Shown in pieces: positions 52,698 to 61,530 of a stretch of 64,000 bases of DNA. Both the position numbers and the translations under genes were made by a program. Each line of letters starts with the position of its first letter. Positions within the stretch are counted from its first letter, which is position 1. The notes under the pieces were generated by a model. The model worked only from the letters and a program-made list of their open reading frames with translations, searched no databases and was not told where the DNA came from. Origin of the DNA: CAZPQV01 sp964588705 (GTDB lineage: Bacteria; Bacteroidota; Bacteroidia; Flavobacteriales; Weeksellaceae); the NCBI GenBank assembly GCA_964588705.1, contig CAZPQV010000006.1:1-64000 (forward strand). The letters run 5' to 3'.

Positions 52698-53840
52698 ATG
52701 AACTTCAATACTAAAGTAATCCACGGCGGACAGCAGCATGAACCACATACGGGTTCTGTGAACGTTCCGGTTTTTCTTACATCAACATTTGCACAGAGAA
52801 CTCCGGGCGAACTGAAATCCGGATACGAATATTCCAGAGGCGCAAACCCAACAAGACAGGCATTGGAAGATGCTTTAGCCAGCATTGAAAGCGGTGCAAG
52901 AGGTTTGGCGTTTGGTTCCGGACTCGCTGCGATTGATGCTGTTCTGAAACTTCTAAATCCCGGTGACGAAATCATTGCAGTAGATGATTTATATGGTGGA
53001 TCTTACCGTTTATTTACCAGAATTCTGTCGAAATATAATCTGAAATTCACGTTTGTGAACTTTGATGATGTAGCAAAAATCGAGGAGCATATCTCCGATA
53101 AAACGAAGCTGATTTGGCTGGAAACACCAACGAATCCTTTGATGAAACTGGTAGACATTAAAGCAGTTTGCGATCTTGTAAAAGGAAGAAATATTCTTGT
53201 GGCAGTAGATAATACTTTTGCATCGCCATATATCCAAAGACCGATTGAACTTGGAGCCGACATTGTAATGCATTCTGCAACAAAATATCTTGGTGGTCAT
53301 TCCGACGTAATTGCCGGCGCGTTGATTACCAAAACGAAAGAACTCGGTGAAGAACTGCATTTCATACAGTTTGCCAGCGGTGGAATTCTCGGACCTCACG
53401 ATTCATACCTTGTTCTAAGAGGAATAAAAACATTGGCTTTAAGAATCCAGAGACATTCCCAAAATGGACTTGCCATTGCAAAATACCTTGAGAAGCATCC
53501 GAAAATTGATAAAGTTTTTTATCCGGGACTAGAATCAAATCCACAATATGATTTGGCAAAAAGACAGATGAAAGAACCGGGAGGAATGGTTTCATTCACA
53601 TTTAAATCCGGTGAAAAGTCAGATGCCGTTAAATTTTTGGAAAACATTAAAGTCTTCACTTTAGCCGAAAGTTTAGGTGGTGTTGAATCTTTGGCGAATC
53701 ATCCTGCCGTAATGACACACGCTTCCATCCCTGCCGAAAAACGTGCAGAGCTGGGAATAACAGACGATTTGGTTCGCCTGAGTGTCGGGGTCGAAGATAT
53801 TGATGATCTGATTGCCGATTTGGAACAAGCTTTTGGATAA
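52698..53840 (+). CDS. metB: Cystathionine gamma-synthase family enzyme
   Basis: The product has 380 residues. It is a fold I PLP enzyme of the Cys/Met metabolism family: SRGANPTRQALEDALA, GLAFGSGLAAIDAV, WLETPTNPLMKLVDI, and the PLP lysine in MHSATKYLGGHSDVIAGAL. It joins cysteine to an activated homoserine (trans-sulfuration), or splits cystathionine; synthase and gamma-lyase cannot be told apart safely by eye. No S-adenosylmethionine riboswitch was seen in the 93-bp leader. A terminator follows. Confidence 0.85.
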   Translation: MNFNTKVIHGGQQHEPHTGSVNVPVFLTSTFAQRTPGELKSGYEYSRGANPTRQALEDALASIESGARGLAFGSGLAAIDAVLKLLNPGDEIIAVDDLYGGSYRLFTRILSKYNLKFTFVNFDDVAKIEEHISDKTKLIWLETPTNPLMKLVDIKAVCDLVKGRNILVAVDNTFASPYIQRPIELGADIVMHSATKYLGGHSDVIAGALITKTKELGEELHFIQFASGGILGPHDSYLVLRGIKTLALRIQRHSQNGLAIAKYLEKHPKIDKVFYPGLESNPQYDLAKRQMKEPGGMVSFTFKSGEKSDAVKFLENIKVFTLAESLGGVESLANHPAVMTHASIPAEKRAELGITDDLVRLSVGVEDIDDLIADLEQAFG

Positions 53841-53845
53841 AATAA

Positions 53846-53878
53846 AGAAGCGCACCTCACAGTGCGTTCTTTTTTTAT
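53846..53878 (+). terminator. Terminator after metB
   Basis: Stem CGCAC/GTGCG extended by A-T pairs with a bulge, followed by seven T. It ends 11 nt before the DinB start. Confidence 0.65.
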
Positions 53879-53888
53879 AAATTTGAAT

Positions 53889-54395
53889 ATGACAGAATTC
53901 GAAAAATATATCCAACGATACCTTGATTTTATTCATTCCGAAAATTGGATTGATAAGTTGAAAAGTTCAGCTGCAAGAACCACAGAAATTTTCAAAAACC
54001 TCACCGAGGAACAGAGTCATTTTGCTTACGATACCGGCAAATGGACTTTAAAAGAACTTCTTCAGCACCTTATTGATGCAGAACGAATTTTTGTTTACCG
54101 TGCTCTCCGCTTTGCGAGAAAAGATAAAACAGAACTTCCGGGTTGGGACGAGGTTCCTTATGCCGACAACTCATTTGCCAACAACAGAAATCTTGAAGAT
54201 TTAATTGATGAATTTGAAACTGTAAGAAAGTCTTCAATACTGTTTTTCAATAGTTTAAATCCTTCGGTGCTAAAAGAATCCGGTATTGCGAACGAAAACG
54301 AAATCTCTGTTGAAACATTGGGGAAACTTATCGTTGGGCACAATCTTCACCATCTCAGTATTATCATCGAAAGATATCTTCCAAAACTGAAATAA
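53889..54395 (+). CDS. DinB-family protein
   Basis: The product has 168 residues from ATG 53889 (MTEFEKYIQRYLDF); nine earlier codons of the frame fall inside the terminator. It is a four-helix DinB/YfiT-type protein: the metal site is given by His in LKELLQHLIDAERIF and the HxxxH of VGHNLHHLSIIIER. Members include thiol S-transferases (bacillithiol S-transferase) and DNA-damage proteins. The presence of a YpdA homologue in the same window makes a bacillithiol transferase attractive, but that is inference. It is followed 3 nt later by the tsaC-like gene, so the two form an operon. Confidence 0.85.
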   Translation: MTEFEKYIQRYLDFIHSENWIDKLKSSAARTTEIFKNLTEEQSHFAYDTGKWTLKELLQHLIDAERIFVYRALRFARKDKTELPGWDEVPYADNSFANNRNLEDLIDEFETVRKSSILFFNSLNPSVLKESGIANENEISVETLGKLIVGHNLHHLSIIIERYLPKLK

Positions 54396-54398
54396 TTT

Positions 54399-54947
54399 AT
54401 GGAAAAAGCGCTCCAAGTTCTGAAATCCGGAGGCACAATCCTCTATCCTACTGACACCATTTGGGGAATTGGCTGTGATGCGACCAATGTGGCAGCCATC
54501 AACAAGATTTTTGAAATCAAAAAAAGAGAAAAAACCAAATCAATGATCATTTTAGTTGAAAGTGAAAAACGCCTTCAGGATTTGGTGGATGTTCCGGAAA
54601 TGGCTTGGGAAATCATTGATCTTTCAGAGAAACCTGTGACGATTGTTTACGATAATCCAAGAGGTTTGCCCAAAGAAATTCTGGCAGAAGACGGTAGCAT
54701 CGGAGTCCGTTTGGTGAAAAACGATTTCTGCAGGAAACTGATTTCCAAGCTCAATAAACCTTTGGTTTCAACTTCCGCCAATTTTAGTGGAGATAAAAGT
54801 CCAATGAAATTTTCTGATATCAATCCCGAAATCATTGGTCTCGTCGACTATGCCGTAGAAGAAAACCGCGAAACAGTTTCGGAATATTCGGGCTCATCTG
54901 TTATTCGTGTATGGAATGACGGACGCATTAAAGTTTTACGCGAGTAA
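54399..54947 (+). CDS. tsaC: L-threonylcarbamoyladenylate synthase (Sua5/YrdC)
   Basis: The product has 182 residues, the single-domain TsaC type without the Sua5 C-terminal domain. LKSGGTILYPTDTIWGIGCDA and INKIFEIKKREKTKSMIILVES are the YrdC signature, and GVRLVKNDFCRKLI and PLVSTSANFSGDKSP complete the nucleotide pocket. It makes threonylcarbamoyl-AMP, the precursor of t6A at position 37 of tRNAs. The CCA-adding enzyme, also a tRNA-processing function, lies downstream. Confidence 0.9.
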   Translation: MEKALQVLKSGGTILYPTDTIWGIGCDATNVAAINKIFEIKKREKTKSMIILVESEKRLQDLVDVPEMAWEIIDLSEKPVTIVYDNPRGLPKEILAEDGSIGVRLVKNDFCRKLISKLNKPLVSTSANFSGDKSPMKFSDINPEIIGLVDYAVEENRETVSEYSGSSVIRVWNDGRIKVLRE

Positions 54948-54981
54948 ATATTTTTTATCTTCGGAATTAAGAAAATGCTAG

Positions 54982-55113
54982 ATGATGGAAAAAATTCTAT
55001 ATAATAAAATAGTTTCAGGACTTTTGATGTTCTACGTTAAGTACAGGAAACCACTGCACATTACTTTTTGGTGTCTGGTTTCAGCTGCTGCAGGCACGAT
55101 GATGGAAGGATAA
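54982..55113 (+). CDS. Possible 43-aa membrane peptide
   Basis: ATG 54982 or 54985 opens a frame MMEKILYNKIVSGLLMFYVKYRKPL, with a hydrophobic end WCLVSAAAGTMM, stop at 55113. It lies between tsaC and cca in the same direction. There is no homology I recognise, so it may be chance. Confidence 0.25.
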   Translation: MMEKILYNKIVSGLLMFYVKYRKPLHITFWCLVSAAAGTMMEG

Positions 55114-55150
55114 AATCTAAATTTCAAATTCTTATATTTGCAAAATATTT

Positions 55151-55209
55151 CTCGCAGATTAAGCGGATCACACAGATTATTAATCTGCCATATCTGCTCA
55201 ATCTGCGAG
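55151..55209. repeat. Long imperfect palindrome before cca
   Basis: CTCGCAGATT at the left is answered by AATCTGCGAG at the right, and the centre CAGATTATTAATCTG is itself a palindrome, so the 59 bases fold into one long interrupted hairpin. A related string, CGCAGATTTAGTAGATTTTACAGAT, occurs at 56649-56673 downstream of cca. It looks like a dispersed intergenic repeat. Confidence 0.6.
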
Positions 55210-55222
55210 AGTTTTTAATACA

Positions 55223-56641
55223 ATGCAGATCAATCTCAACCAAAATAAAAACCTCAAACTTTTCAAAATCATTTCTGAAGTTGCAGAAAAGAACGGACAA
55301 AGCATTTACATTATTGGCGGCTATGTGAGAGATTTACTAATGAAACGTCAAATGCCAACAGACATTGACTTTGTGACTGAAAGTTCCGGAATTAATCTGG
55401 CAGAAAGCATTGCGAAAGAACTGAATCCTAAACTAAAAGTCTCGGTATTCAAAAACTACGGCACAGCGATGTTTAAGTATAATGATTTGGAACTTGAATT
55501 TGTTGGTGCCAGAAAAGAGAGTTATTCCGAGGACTCAAGGAAGCCTTCAGTTGAGATTGGCACTTTGGAAGACGACCAAAAACGCCGTGACTTTACCATT
55601 AATGCGATGGCAATCTCTCTGAAAGCTGATAATTTTGGTGAGCTGATTGATCCTTTCAATGGACTGGAAGACCTTCAGAATAAAATTTTGAGAACACCTC
55701 TGGAACCGGCGCAAACGTATTCCGACGATCCTTTGAGAATGATGCGCGCCATCCGTTTTGCGTCTACATTGAATTTTGATATTGAAGAAAACTCATTGAA
55801 AGCCATAAAACAGGAAGCCGAGCGTATAAAGATTGTTTCCAAGGAGCGCATTGTTGTAGAGCTTAATAAAATTATGCTTTCTGATAAACCTTCTGTCGGA
55901 TTAAAACTGATGGAAGAAACCGGATTACTCCATCTTTTGATTCCCGAACTTACGGCTTTGAAAGGCATTGAGGAAGTAGACGGACAAACTCACAAGGACA
56001 ATTTCTACCATACTTTGGAAGTCGTAGATAATATTTCAAAAAATACAGATAATCTTTGGTTACGCTGGGCAGCATTGCTTCACGACATCGGAAAAGCACC
56101 AACTAAAAAATTCGTTGAAGGAACAGGTTGGACATTCCACGGCCATGAATTTCTGGGTTCGAAAATGGTGAAAACGCTGTTTCAAAGAATGAAACTTCCA
56201 TTAGGAAGCGACATGAAATACGTGCAGAAAATGGTAAAACTTTCTTCACGACCAATCGCGTTGGTTACGGATGACGCTTCAGATTCTGCTCTTCGAAGAC
56301 TGCTTTTTGATGCCGGAGAAGATTTGGAAGATCTTTTTACTTTGTGTAAAGCAGACATTACCACTAAAAACGAAAAGAAACAAAAATCGTTTAAAAAGAA
56401 TTTCGATTATGTGGCAGTGAAAATCAAAGAGGTGGAAGAAAAAGACCAGATTAGGAACTTTCAACCGCCAATAACCGGTGAGGAAATCATGCAAATGTTC
56501 AACATTCAACCCGGAAAAGAAATCGGTATCCTAAAGGAAAAAGTAAAAGAAGCAATCCTTGAAGGTGAAATCAAAAATGAAAAGGAAGAAGCGAGAGCTT
56601 TCGTCATCAAAGAAGCGGAGAAATTAGGATTAACTTTATAA
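55223..56641 (+). CDS. cca: CCA-adding tRNA nucleotidyltransferase with HD domain
   Basis: The product has 472 residues. The nucleotidyltransferase head has IYIIGGYVRDLLMKRQMPTDIDFVT (GGxVRD and DxD metal site), KRRDFTINAMAI and the neck SDDPLRMMRAIRFAS. The C-terminal half is an HD phosphohydrolase domain (YHTLEVVDNI; ALLHDIGKAPTK). It builds or repairs the CCA end; this matters here because the tRNA-Phe of the window does not encode CCA. The start follows the palindrome by 13 nt. Confidence 0.93.
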   Translation: MQINLNQNKNLKLFKIISEVAEKNGQSIYIIGGYVRDLLMKRQMPTDIDFVTESSGINLAESIAKELNPKLKVSVFKNYGTAMFKYNDLELEFVGARKESYSEDSRKPSVEIGTLEDDQKRRDFTINAMAISLKADNFGELIDPFNGLEDLQNKILRTPLEPAQTYSDDPLRMMRAIRFASTLNFDIEENSLKAIKQEAERIKIVSKERIVVELNKIMLSDKPSVGLKLMEETGLLHLLIPELTALKGIEEVDGQTHKDNFYHTLEVVDNISKNTDNLWLRWAALLHDIGKAPTKKFVEGTGWTFHGHEFLGSKMVKTLFQRMKLPLGSDMKYVQKMVKLSSRPIALVTDDASDSALRRLLFDAGEDLEDLFTLCKADITTKNEKKQKSFKKNFDYVAVKIKEVEEKDQIRNFQPPITGEEIMQMFNIQPGKEIGILKEKVKEAILEGEIKNEKEEARAFVIKEAEKLGLTL

Positions 56642-56648
56642 GAACTCA

Positions 56649-56673
56649 CGCAGATTTAGTAGATTTTACAGAT
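56649..56673 (+). repeat. Relative of the cca-upstream repeat
   Basis: CGCAGATTTAGTAGATTTTACAGAT shares about two thirds of its bases with 55154-55178 (CGCAGATTAAGCGG...). Together they flank the cca gene. Confidence 0.4.
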
Positions 56674-56734
56674 ATTTATTAGCAATATTATTTCTGTGTT
56701 CTCCGCCAAAACCTCTGTTCACTCTGTATTTACC

Positions 56735-56773
56735 CAAAAAAATTCGCCGCAAGAAAATATCCTACGACGAATT
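56735..56773 (-). terminator. Terminator after the BtuB-like gene
   Basis: Minus-strand stem AATTCGTCG/CGGCGAATT (one G-T pair) with a 15-nt loop, then a T-run. Confidence 0.6.
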
Positions 56774-56799
56774 CAAACATTAAATTAAACTATGGTTTT

Positions 56800-58763
56800 C
56801 TAAAATTTGTAATTCAAACCAAGCATATAATTTCTCGGTTTGGTGGTGAAGCCGGCAACATCCACGTAAGACTTGTTGAACAGGTTTCCGACATTCAGAT
56901 AAGCATCAAGGTTCATGATGATGTTCTGATTGATATTAAGATTAAAAACATTGAAACTGTCCAAATCCACATTCTTCACTGTAAAAGTGGCGTTATCCCA
57001 ATATGCATCGGTTCTTTTCGATACAAACTGATGAGAAAGTGCAATTCTGGTTCCTGAAAACGGAAGATATTCCACGTAGGAATTCACACGCTGCTTTGGT
57101 TGGCGAAGCATCGTTTGCTCTTTTTCTTTTTCTACAAAGCTGAAGTTTCCACCAAAACGGAACTGCTCATTCATCACATAATCCAATCCTATTTCAAAGC
57201 CTTTTACTTTATTTTCATCCACATTAATGAAGTTTCCGGTGAAATCCGGATTGGTTTGATAAGCAAAGACATCCTCTTCTTTTCTTTGGAATAAACTTCC
57301 GTTTAGCACAATACTTCTGTCTTTTTTTCCGATGCTGAAATCAATTTCATGGGTTTGATTGGTTTCCGGTTTCAGGTCGAAATTTGGCAAAGTATATGGC
57401 AATGTTCCGTAATTCTGATATAGTGTTGGTGCAATAAAAGCCGTCGCATAGGAATATCCAACTTTGTAAAAAAGCGTCTCAATTTCCCATAAATAATAAG
57501 GATTGATGCTGTACACAAAATGACTTCCGAACTTTGAATTATCAGTCATTCTCGCACCTGCATCCAAATTAACACCTTTGTAATTCGCATTGAAATTCGC
57601 AAAAATATCAAAATTTGAAACTTTAGTATCGTCCATTTTCAAACCATCTTCCATCGTCGTTCCTCCCCAAGGAAGTGACTTCGAACCCATTTTCTGGCTC
57701 TCATGCTGCAAGCCGACTGTAAAATTGAATCGGTCTGAAACTTTGTAATTATTAAAAATTTCATTGAAGAAACTTTTTCCTTCGTAGAAATAATTATCAC
57801 TGTAGATATTGTTTGCAAAACCCTGAATCAGTCGCTCGTTTCCGGAATATCTGGTATTGAAAGTTACCTGTCCTTTACCATATTTGAAACTTGCATTTCC
57901 GCCCAAATAATGCTGTTTGTCATCACTTCTGTCTTTTCCGTCTGTAAAAGCACCTGCATCGAAATCAAAGAAATGATGATTAAAACCTCCATTCAGGTTT
58001 ACATCAAATTTTTCATTGGAATAGCCCACATTTGCAGCAATATTCTGTCTTTCGAAACCGTCCTTTTCAAAATCTTCGCCATCTGCAGAAGAAAGTCCGT
58101 CTGATTTTTCATTAGAACCGGAAACCTGATATTTAAATCCATCGACATTTCCTCTCACTACTCCACTTTGACCAAAAGTTCCAAACGAACCGCCCTTCAG
58201 CGAAACCAAACCTTCCACTTTCTTCTGTGCGGTTTTTCTAGTTTTAATATTGATAACTGAGACCGTCGCATTCGAACCGTAAAGCACCGATGAAGCACCA
58301 TTCAGCACCTCAATACTTTCCACATTTTCAACCGACATCAACCTTAGATCCATGGCAGTATAATCATTTCCGGTAACATCTTTCATCGGAACACCGTCAA
58401 TAAGAATCAGAACATTGGCTGTTTTTCCACCTCTGATCTTCGGAGATTTCGGTTCCTGCCCATTATTAAAATTCCCGGTAATCTGAAATCCGGAAACCTG
58501 CTGCAAAACTTCATTCAGATCCTGTCCCTGATCTTTTTCGCCGCCGATACCGACACGGATTCGTGGAAAAGTGTCTCCACCTAAATGTTTGATAATGCTC
58601 TTCATTCCATTATGTCCGCCGGCACTTCCTTTCGTGCGAAGACGAAGCATTCCAGGCTCTAAACTGNNNNNNNNNNTTCAATTTCTGTTTCTTTCTCCTG
58701 TTGGGCAAAGGTTTGCGAACTTACGACAAGCAGTGCTCCAACAAAAATTAATCTTTTCTTCAT
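56800..58763 (-). CDS. BtuB-like TonB receptor, N-terminal part chimeric
   Basis: The gene starts at ATG 58763 with a signal peptide (MKKRLIFVGALLVVSSQTFAQ) and runs to EKETEIE, where ten N (58667-58676) begin. After the gap 46 residues belong to peptidyl-tRNA hydrolase (58528-58666). From GQDLNEVLQQVSGFQITGNF onward it is a normal plug (KIRGGKTANVLILIDGVPMKDV; VENVESIEVLNGASSVLYGSNA) and barrel ending MLGLNYKF. The true receptor should be about 650-660 residues. A cobalamin riboswitch upstream and the plug type indicate uptake of cobalamin or a related corrinoid. Translation as given would be out of frame at the gap or would make a defective plug. The missing TonB box region is exactly the replaced part. 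Confidence 0.85.
58528..58666 (-). other. Fragment of peptidyl-tRNA hydrolase inside the receptor gene
   Basis: The frame reads SLEPGMLRLRTKGSAGGHNG, then MKSIIKHLGGDTFPRIRVGIG. This is the conserved core of Pth (B. subtilis-like KIRLRTKGSAGGHNGIKSLI), and not part of any TonB plug. It begins directly at the N gap and joins the receptor near GQDL. Its base composition is richer in GC than the flanks. The form (GSAGGHNG, PRIRVGIGG) is closer to Firmicutes Pth than to Bacteroidetes ones, as far as I can judge. Most likely an assembly chimera with a foreign or distant contig end. Confidence 0.8.
58667..58676. other. Assembly gap (10 N) at the chimera junction
   Basis: Ten N separate the receptor signal peptide from the Pth fragment. 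Confidence 0.95.
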
Positions 58764-58859
58764 GTTAGATAAATTTTGGTTAAAGTGTGCTTATCGGAAA
58801 ATTAAAGTCTAATAAATGAACGGAACGTTCAGTAAATCAGGCTTTTCCTCCGAAAGCAT

Positions 58860-59035
58860 TTGTTATGTAAACTTTCAGCAAGGTTTCCTGACTTTCACTT
58901 TTCTGCACCTTCCCGATTTCTCAGTGGTTTTTTGCAGAAAATTTAAAATCTCTTCAGACTTCGAGCCTGAAAAAACAGTGATTTACAGTTGCGGGGACAG
59001 TTGATGATTTGCACATCATTCCCTTTTCCGAAAGT
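58860..59035 (-). promoter_or_regulatory. Cobalamin riboswitch
   Basis: The minus strand shows, in order, GGGAATGATGTGCAAATC, CAACTGTCCCCGCAACTGT (the conserved core with P4/P6 elements), a variable P6 extension, GGGAAGGTGCAGAAAAGTG and the B12 box AGTCAGGAAACCTTGC. This is the standard AdoCbl-class layout. It lies about 100 nt upstream of the BtuB-like receptor and should shut it off when cobalamin is plentiful, possibly through pairing of the distal loop (GTTTACATAACAAATG) with the core. Confidence 0.92.
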
Positions 59036-59124
59036 GTTGCGAATATACGGAAATAAGCAGAATTTTAAAAAAATATGACAAATGTCAGTTTTTGAAAGTA
59101 CTGATGTTTTTAGAAAAAACAATG

Positions 59125-59607
59125 TTAAAGATAAGAACTGTCGAAAGAAAACGGAAGCAAATCGCGCATTGAGTTTGTTTTACAAACTTCCCCGGCCATG
59201 GATGCAAAATAGATTTCAATTTCTTTTTCCTGTTTGCTTTCATACTCCAAGATACTCTGTCTGCACGCGCCACAAGGCGGAGTTGCTACAGATTTTTCGG
59301 GCATATCCTTTGGACCGCCAATCACGAAAAGTTTAACGATTTTTTCATTCGGAAAATTAGCTGAAGTCCAGAAAATTGTAGCTCTTTCAGCGCAAGTTCC
59401 TGATGGATAGGCCGCATTCTCCTGATTATTTCCGGTGATAATTTCACCATTTTCCAAAAGAAGAGCACAGCCAACTAAAAATTTAGAGTAAGGTGCATAT
59501 GCATTTTCGCGGGCTGCTTTTGCTTTTTCGAAAAGCGTTCTTTCAATGTCGTTCAGTTCATCCGCGCTCGAGAAATATTTATAACCTATGTTGATCTCTT
59601 TATTCAT
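59125..59607 (-). CDS. cdd: Cytidine deaminase
   Basis: The product has 160 residues. The zinc site and catalytic Glu are in GTCAERATIFW (CAE) and PPCGACRQSILEYE (PCxxC). AYAPYSKFLVGCALLLENGEIITGNNQENAAYPSG is the substrate-binding part. It deaminates cytidine and deoxycytidine in pyrimidine salvage. It is a single gene, divergent from the OYE-family gene, with the riboswitch on its 3' side. Confidence 0.95.
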   Translation of the reverse strand: MNKEINIGYKYFSSADELNDIERTLFEKAKAARENAYAPYSKFLVGCALLLENGEIITGNNQENAAYPSGTCAERATIFWTSANFPNEKIVKLFVIGGPKDMPEKSVATPPCGACRQSILEYESKQEKEIEIYFASMAGEVCKTNSMRDLLPFSFDSSYL

Positions 59608-59750
59608 CCAAAACCATTATGGAAAGTAAAGGTAAGTTTTTTTTGTTTTACAAAAAAATGTGCCGATTCGCATATCGTTTGATAAGGGTTTGAACTTTAA
59701 TTTCATTAAATTTACTAACTTAATTCTCACTTTAGTTAAAAATAAAAACC

Positions 59751-60797
59751 ATGCTTTATTCACCAATAAAATTCTGAAACCTCGAACTGAAAAACCGTTG
59801 GGTGATGTCGCCGATGTGTATGTACTCCGCGAATGATGGTGTTGCCAATGATTTTCATTTCGTTCATTACGGCAGCAGAGCTCAGGGTGGAACCGGATTG
59901 ATTATTGTGGAAGCAACCGGCATAGTTCCCGAAGGAAGAATCACGTCAAAATGTACAGGAATTTGGAACGACGAACAAGCAGCAGCGTTTAAGAAAATAG
60001 TGGATTTTGTCCATCAGAATTCTGAAACCAAAATTGGAATTCAGCTCGCTCACGCCGGAAGAAAAGCATCCACCTGGAACGGACTTCAAACTTCGCTGGA
60101 GGAAGGCTGGCAAACCGTTGCACCCTCTGAAATCCCTTATAAAGATGGTGAAAGAACTCCTCATCAACTGTCCGTTGAAGGAATAAAAGGATTGGTACAG
60201 AGTTTCAAAGATGCTGCAATCCGTGCTTTGAAAGCTGGGTTTGATTTGGTTGAAATTCATGCGGCTCACGGATATTTGCTTCATCAGTTTTTGTCGCCGC
60301 TTTCCAACAACAGGACGGATGAATATGGCGGAAGTTTAGAAAACAGAAGCCGTTTCCTGCTGGAAGTTGTAGATGCTGTAAATGAAGTTCTAGATGAAAA
60401 TCATCCTCTTTTTGTAAGAATTTCGGCTGATGAATATGCCGAAAATGGCTGGAATCTAAAAGAAAGTATTGAACTTGCCAAAATACTTAAAACTAAAAAT
60501 GTAGATTTAATTGACGTTTCAAGCGGTGGTAATATTCACGGTGCGAAGATTTCGGTTTTCAATGGTTATCAGGTTCCTTTCTCAGAAAAAATTAGAAAAA
60601 ATGCAGAAATAAAAACCGGTGCGGTTGGTATGATTACCAGTCCAAAAGAGGCAGAAATGATTTTGCTGAATCAACAGGCAGACCTAATTTTCGTTGCAAG
60701 AGAAATTTTGAGAAATCCATATATTGCCATTCGTGGAGCATTTGAATCCGGAAGTGATTGTCCGTTTCCACATCAATATGAGCGGGGAAAAATTTAA
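59751..60797 (+). pseudogene. OYE-family NADH:flavin oxidoreductase with early in-frame TGA
   Basis: ATG 59751 gives MLYSPIKF, then TGA at 59775-59777, then NLELKNRWVMSPMCMYSAND in the same frame. In the family this part reads like KFRNLELKNRWVMSPM, so an Arg codon has become TGA. The remaining 332 residues are an intact old yellow enzyme barrel: GLIIVEATGIVPEGR, IQLAHAGRKAS, EIHAAHGYLLHQFLSPLSNNRTDEYGG, LIFVAREILRNPY. Starting at the GTG 59802 or ATG 59805 would give a protein lacking only about 17 residues, including the first strand of the barrel. So it may be made in a shortened form. Probably the YqjM-like subgroup (NADPH dehydrogenase). Confidence 0.75.
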
Positions 60798-60846
60798 TTT
60801 TATATTAATTCAAAATTTCGTAAAATTGAAATTCTAAATCAAAAGT

Positions 60847-61128
60847 ATGGCCGCAGAAGATTATATGCTTCCCTGTCTCAACAAATCTGTTCTTGGCGTT
60901 GAATGCTTTGGATGCGGTTCGCAGCGTGCCTTTCTAATGGTTTTAGACGGAAAGTTTGCAGAAGCATTTCAACTGTTTCCGGCCATTTATCCCATGTTAA
61001 TTTTATTAGGTTTTGCAATCGTCAGTATTATCGATAAAAAAAGAAATTACGCTACAATACTGATAGCCATGGGAATTTTGACCACTGCGACAATACTTAT
61101 TTCCTATTTTTACAGACACTATTTTTAG
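60847..61128 (+). CDS. DUF2752 membrane protein
   Basis: The product has 93 residues. The DUF2752 signature is LPCLNKSVLGVECFGCGSQRAFLMVLDGKFAEAF, with the CxGCG pair, followed by two membrane helices (PMLILLGFAIVSII; ATILIAMGILTTATILISYF). It is a small inner-membrane protein of unknown role. It lies upstream of the CCC-motif protein gene by 19 nt, a pairing often seen in Flavobacteriia. Confidence 0.85.
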   Translation: MAAEDYMLPCLNKSVLGVECFGCGSQRAFLMVLDGKFAEAFQLFPAIYPMLILLGFAIVSIIDKKRNYATILIAMGILTTATILISYFYRHYF

Positions 61129-61147
61129 AATTACAAAAAAATAAATT

Positions 61148-61486
61148 ATGAATCAACAAAACTTACCGAATGCTACTATTTCCCTGGTTCTTGGGATTTT
61201 ATCAATCATAACCTGCTGTTGTTTTGGGCCATTGGGAATCATTATTGGTGGAATAGGATTGTATCTTGCCAATAAAGATGAAGCATTATACCAAACAAAT
61301 CCGGGACAATATCTGAATTACGGCAATGTAAAAGCCGGTAAAACTCTTAGCATCATTGGTATTATTCTGGGTATTCTATCCACAGCTTATATCATTTTCA
61401 TTGGAATGACTTTCGGCTGGGATGCATTAATGGATCCACAATTGCTGCAAGAACGAATGAACGAGTGGATTGGAGAACGCTCTTAA
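61148..61486 (+). CDS. CCC motif membrane protein (DUF4190-like)
   Basis: The product has 112 residues with two hydrophobic segments: TISLVLGILSIITCCCFGPLGIIIGGIGLYLA, which holds the three cysteines that give the family its name, and LSIIGIILGILSTAYIIFIG. Between them is a hydrophilic loop (NKDEALYQTNPGQYLNYGNVKAGK). It is downstream of the DUF2752 gene and ends before a strong palindromic terminator. Role unknown. Confidence 0.85.
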   Translation: MNQQNLPNATISLVLGILSIITCCCFGPLGIIIGGIGLYLANKDEALYQTNPGQYLNYGNVKAGKTLSIIGIILGILSTAYIIFIGMTFGWDALMDPQLLQERMNEWIGERS

Positions 61487-61500
61487 AATTTAAAATAAAA

Positions 61501-61530
61501 AATCCCGGAAATTTCCGGGATTTTCTTTTT
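61501..61530. terminator. Convergent terminator
   Basis: AATCCCGGAAATTTCCGGGATT is a perfect palindrome of 22 bp with A-run before and T-run after it, and serves both the small membrane genes and hemL. Confidence 0.85.

Noticed and set aside
56800..58650. A true Pth-TonB receptor fusion protein
   Set aside because: The Pth part starts exactly at an N gap, is only a fragment and removes the TonB box; an assembly chimera is simpler.
59082..59336. Open frame opposite to cytidine deaminase
   Set aside because: Antisense shadow of cdd and without motifs.
33175..59777. Stop-codon recoding as the cause of the three in-frame stops
   Set aside because: Stops are of two types (TAA, TGA), the genes are unrelated, there is no recoding signal, and other damage lies next to them. 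Mutation or sequence error is enough.
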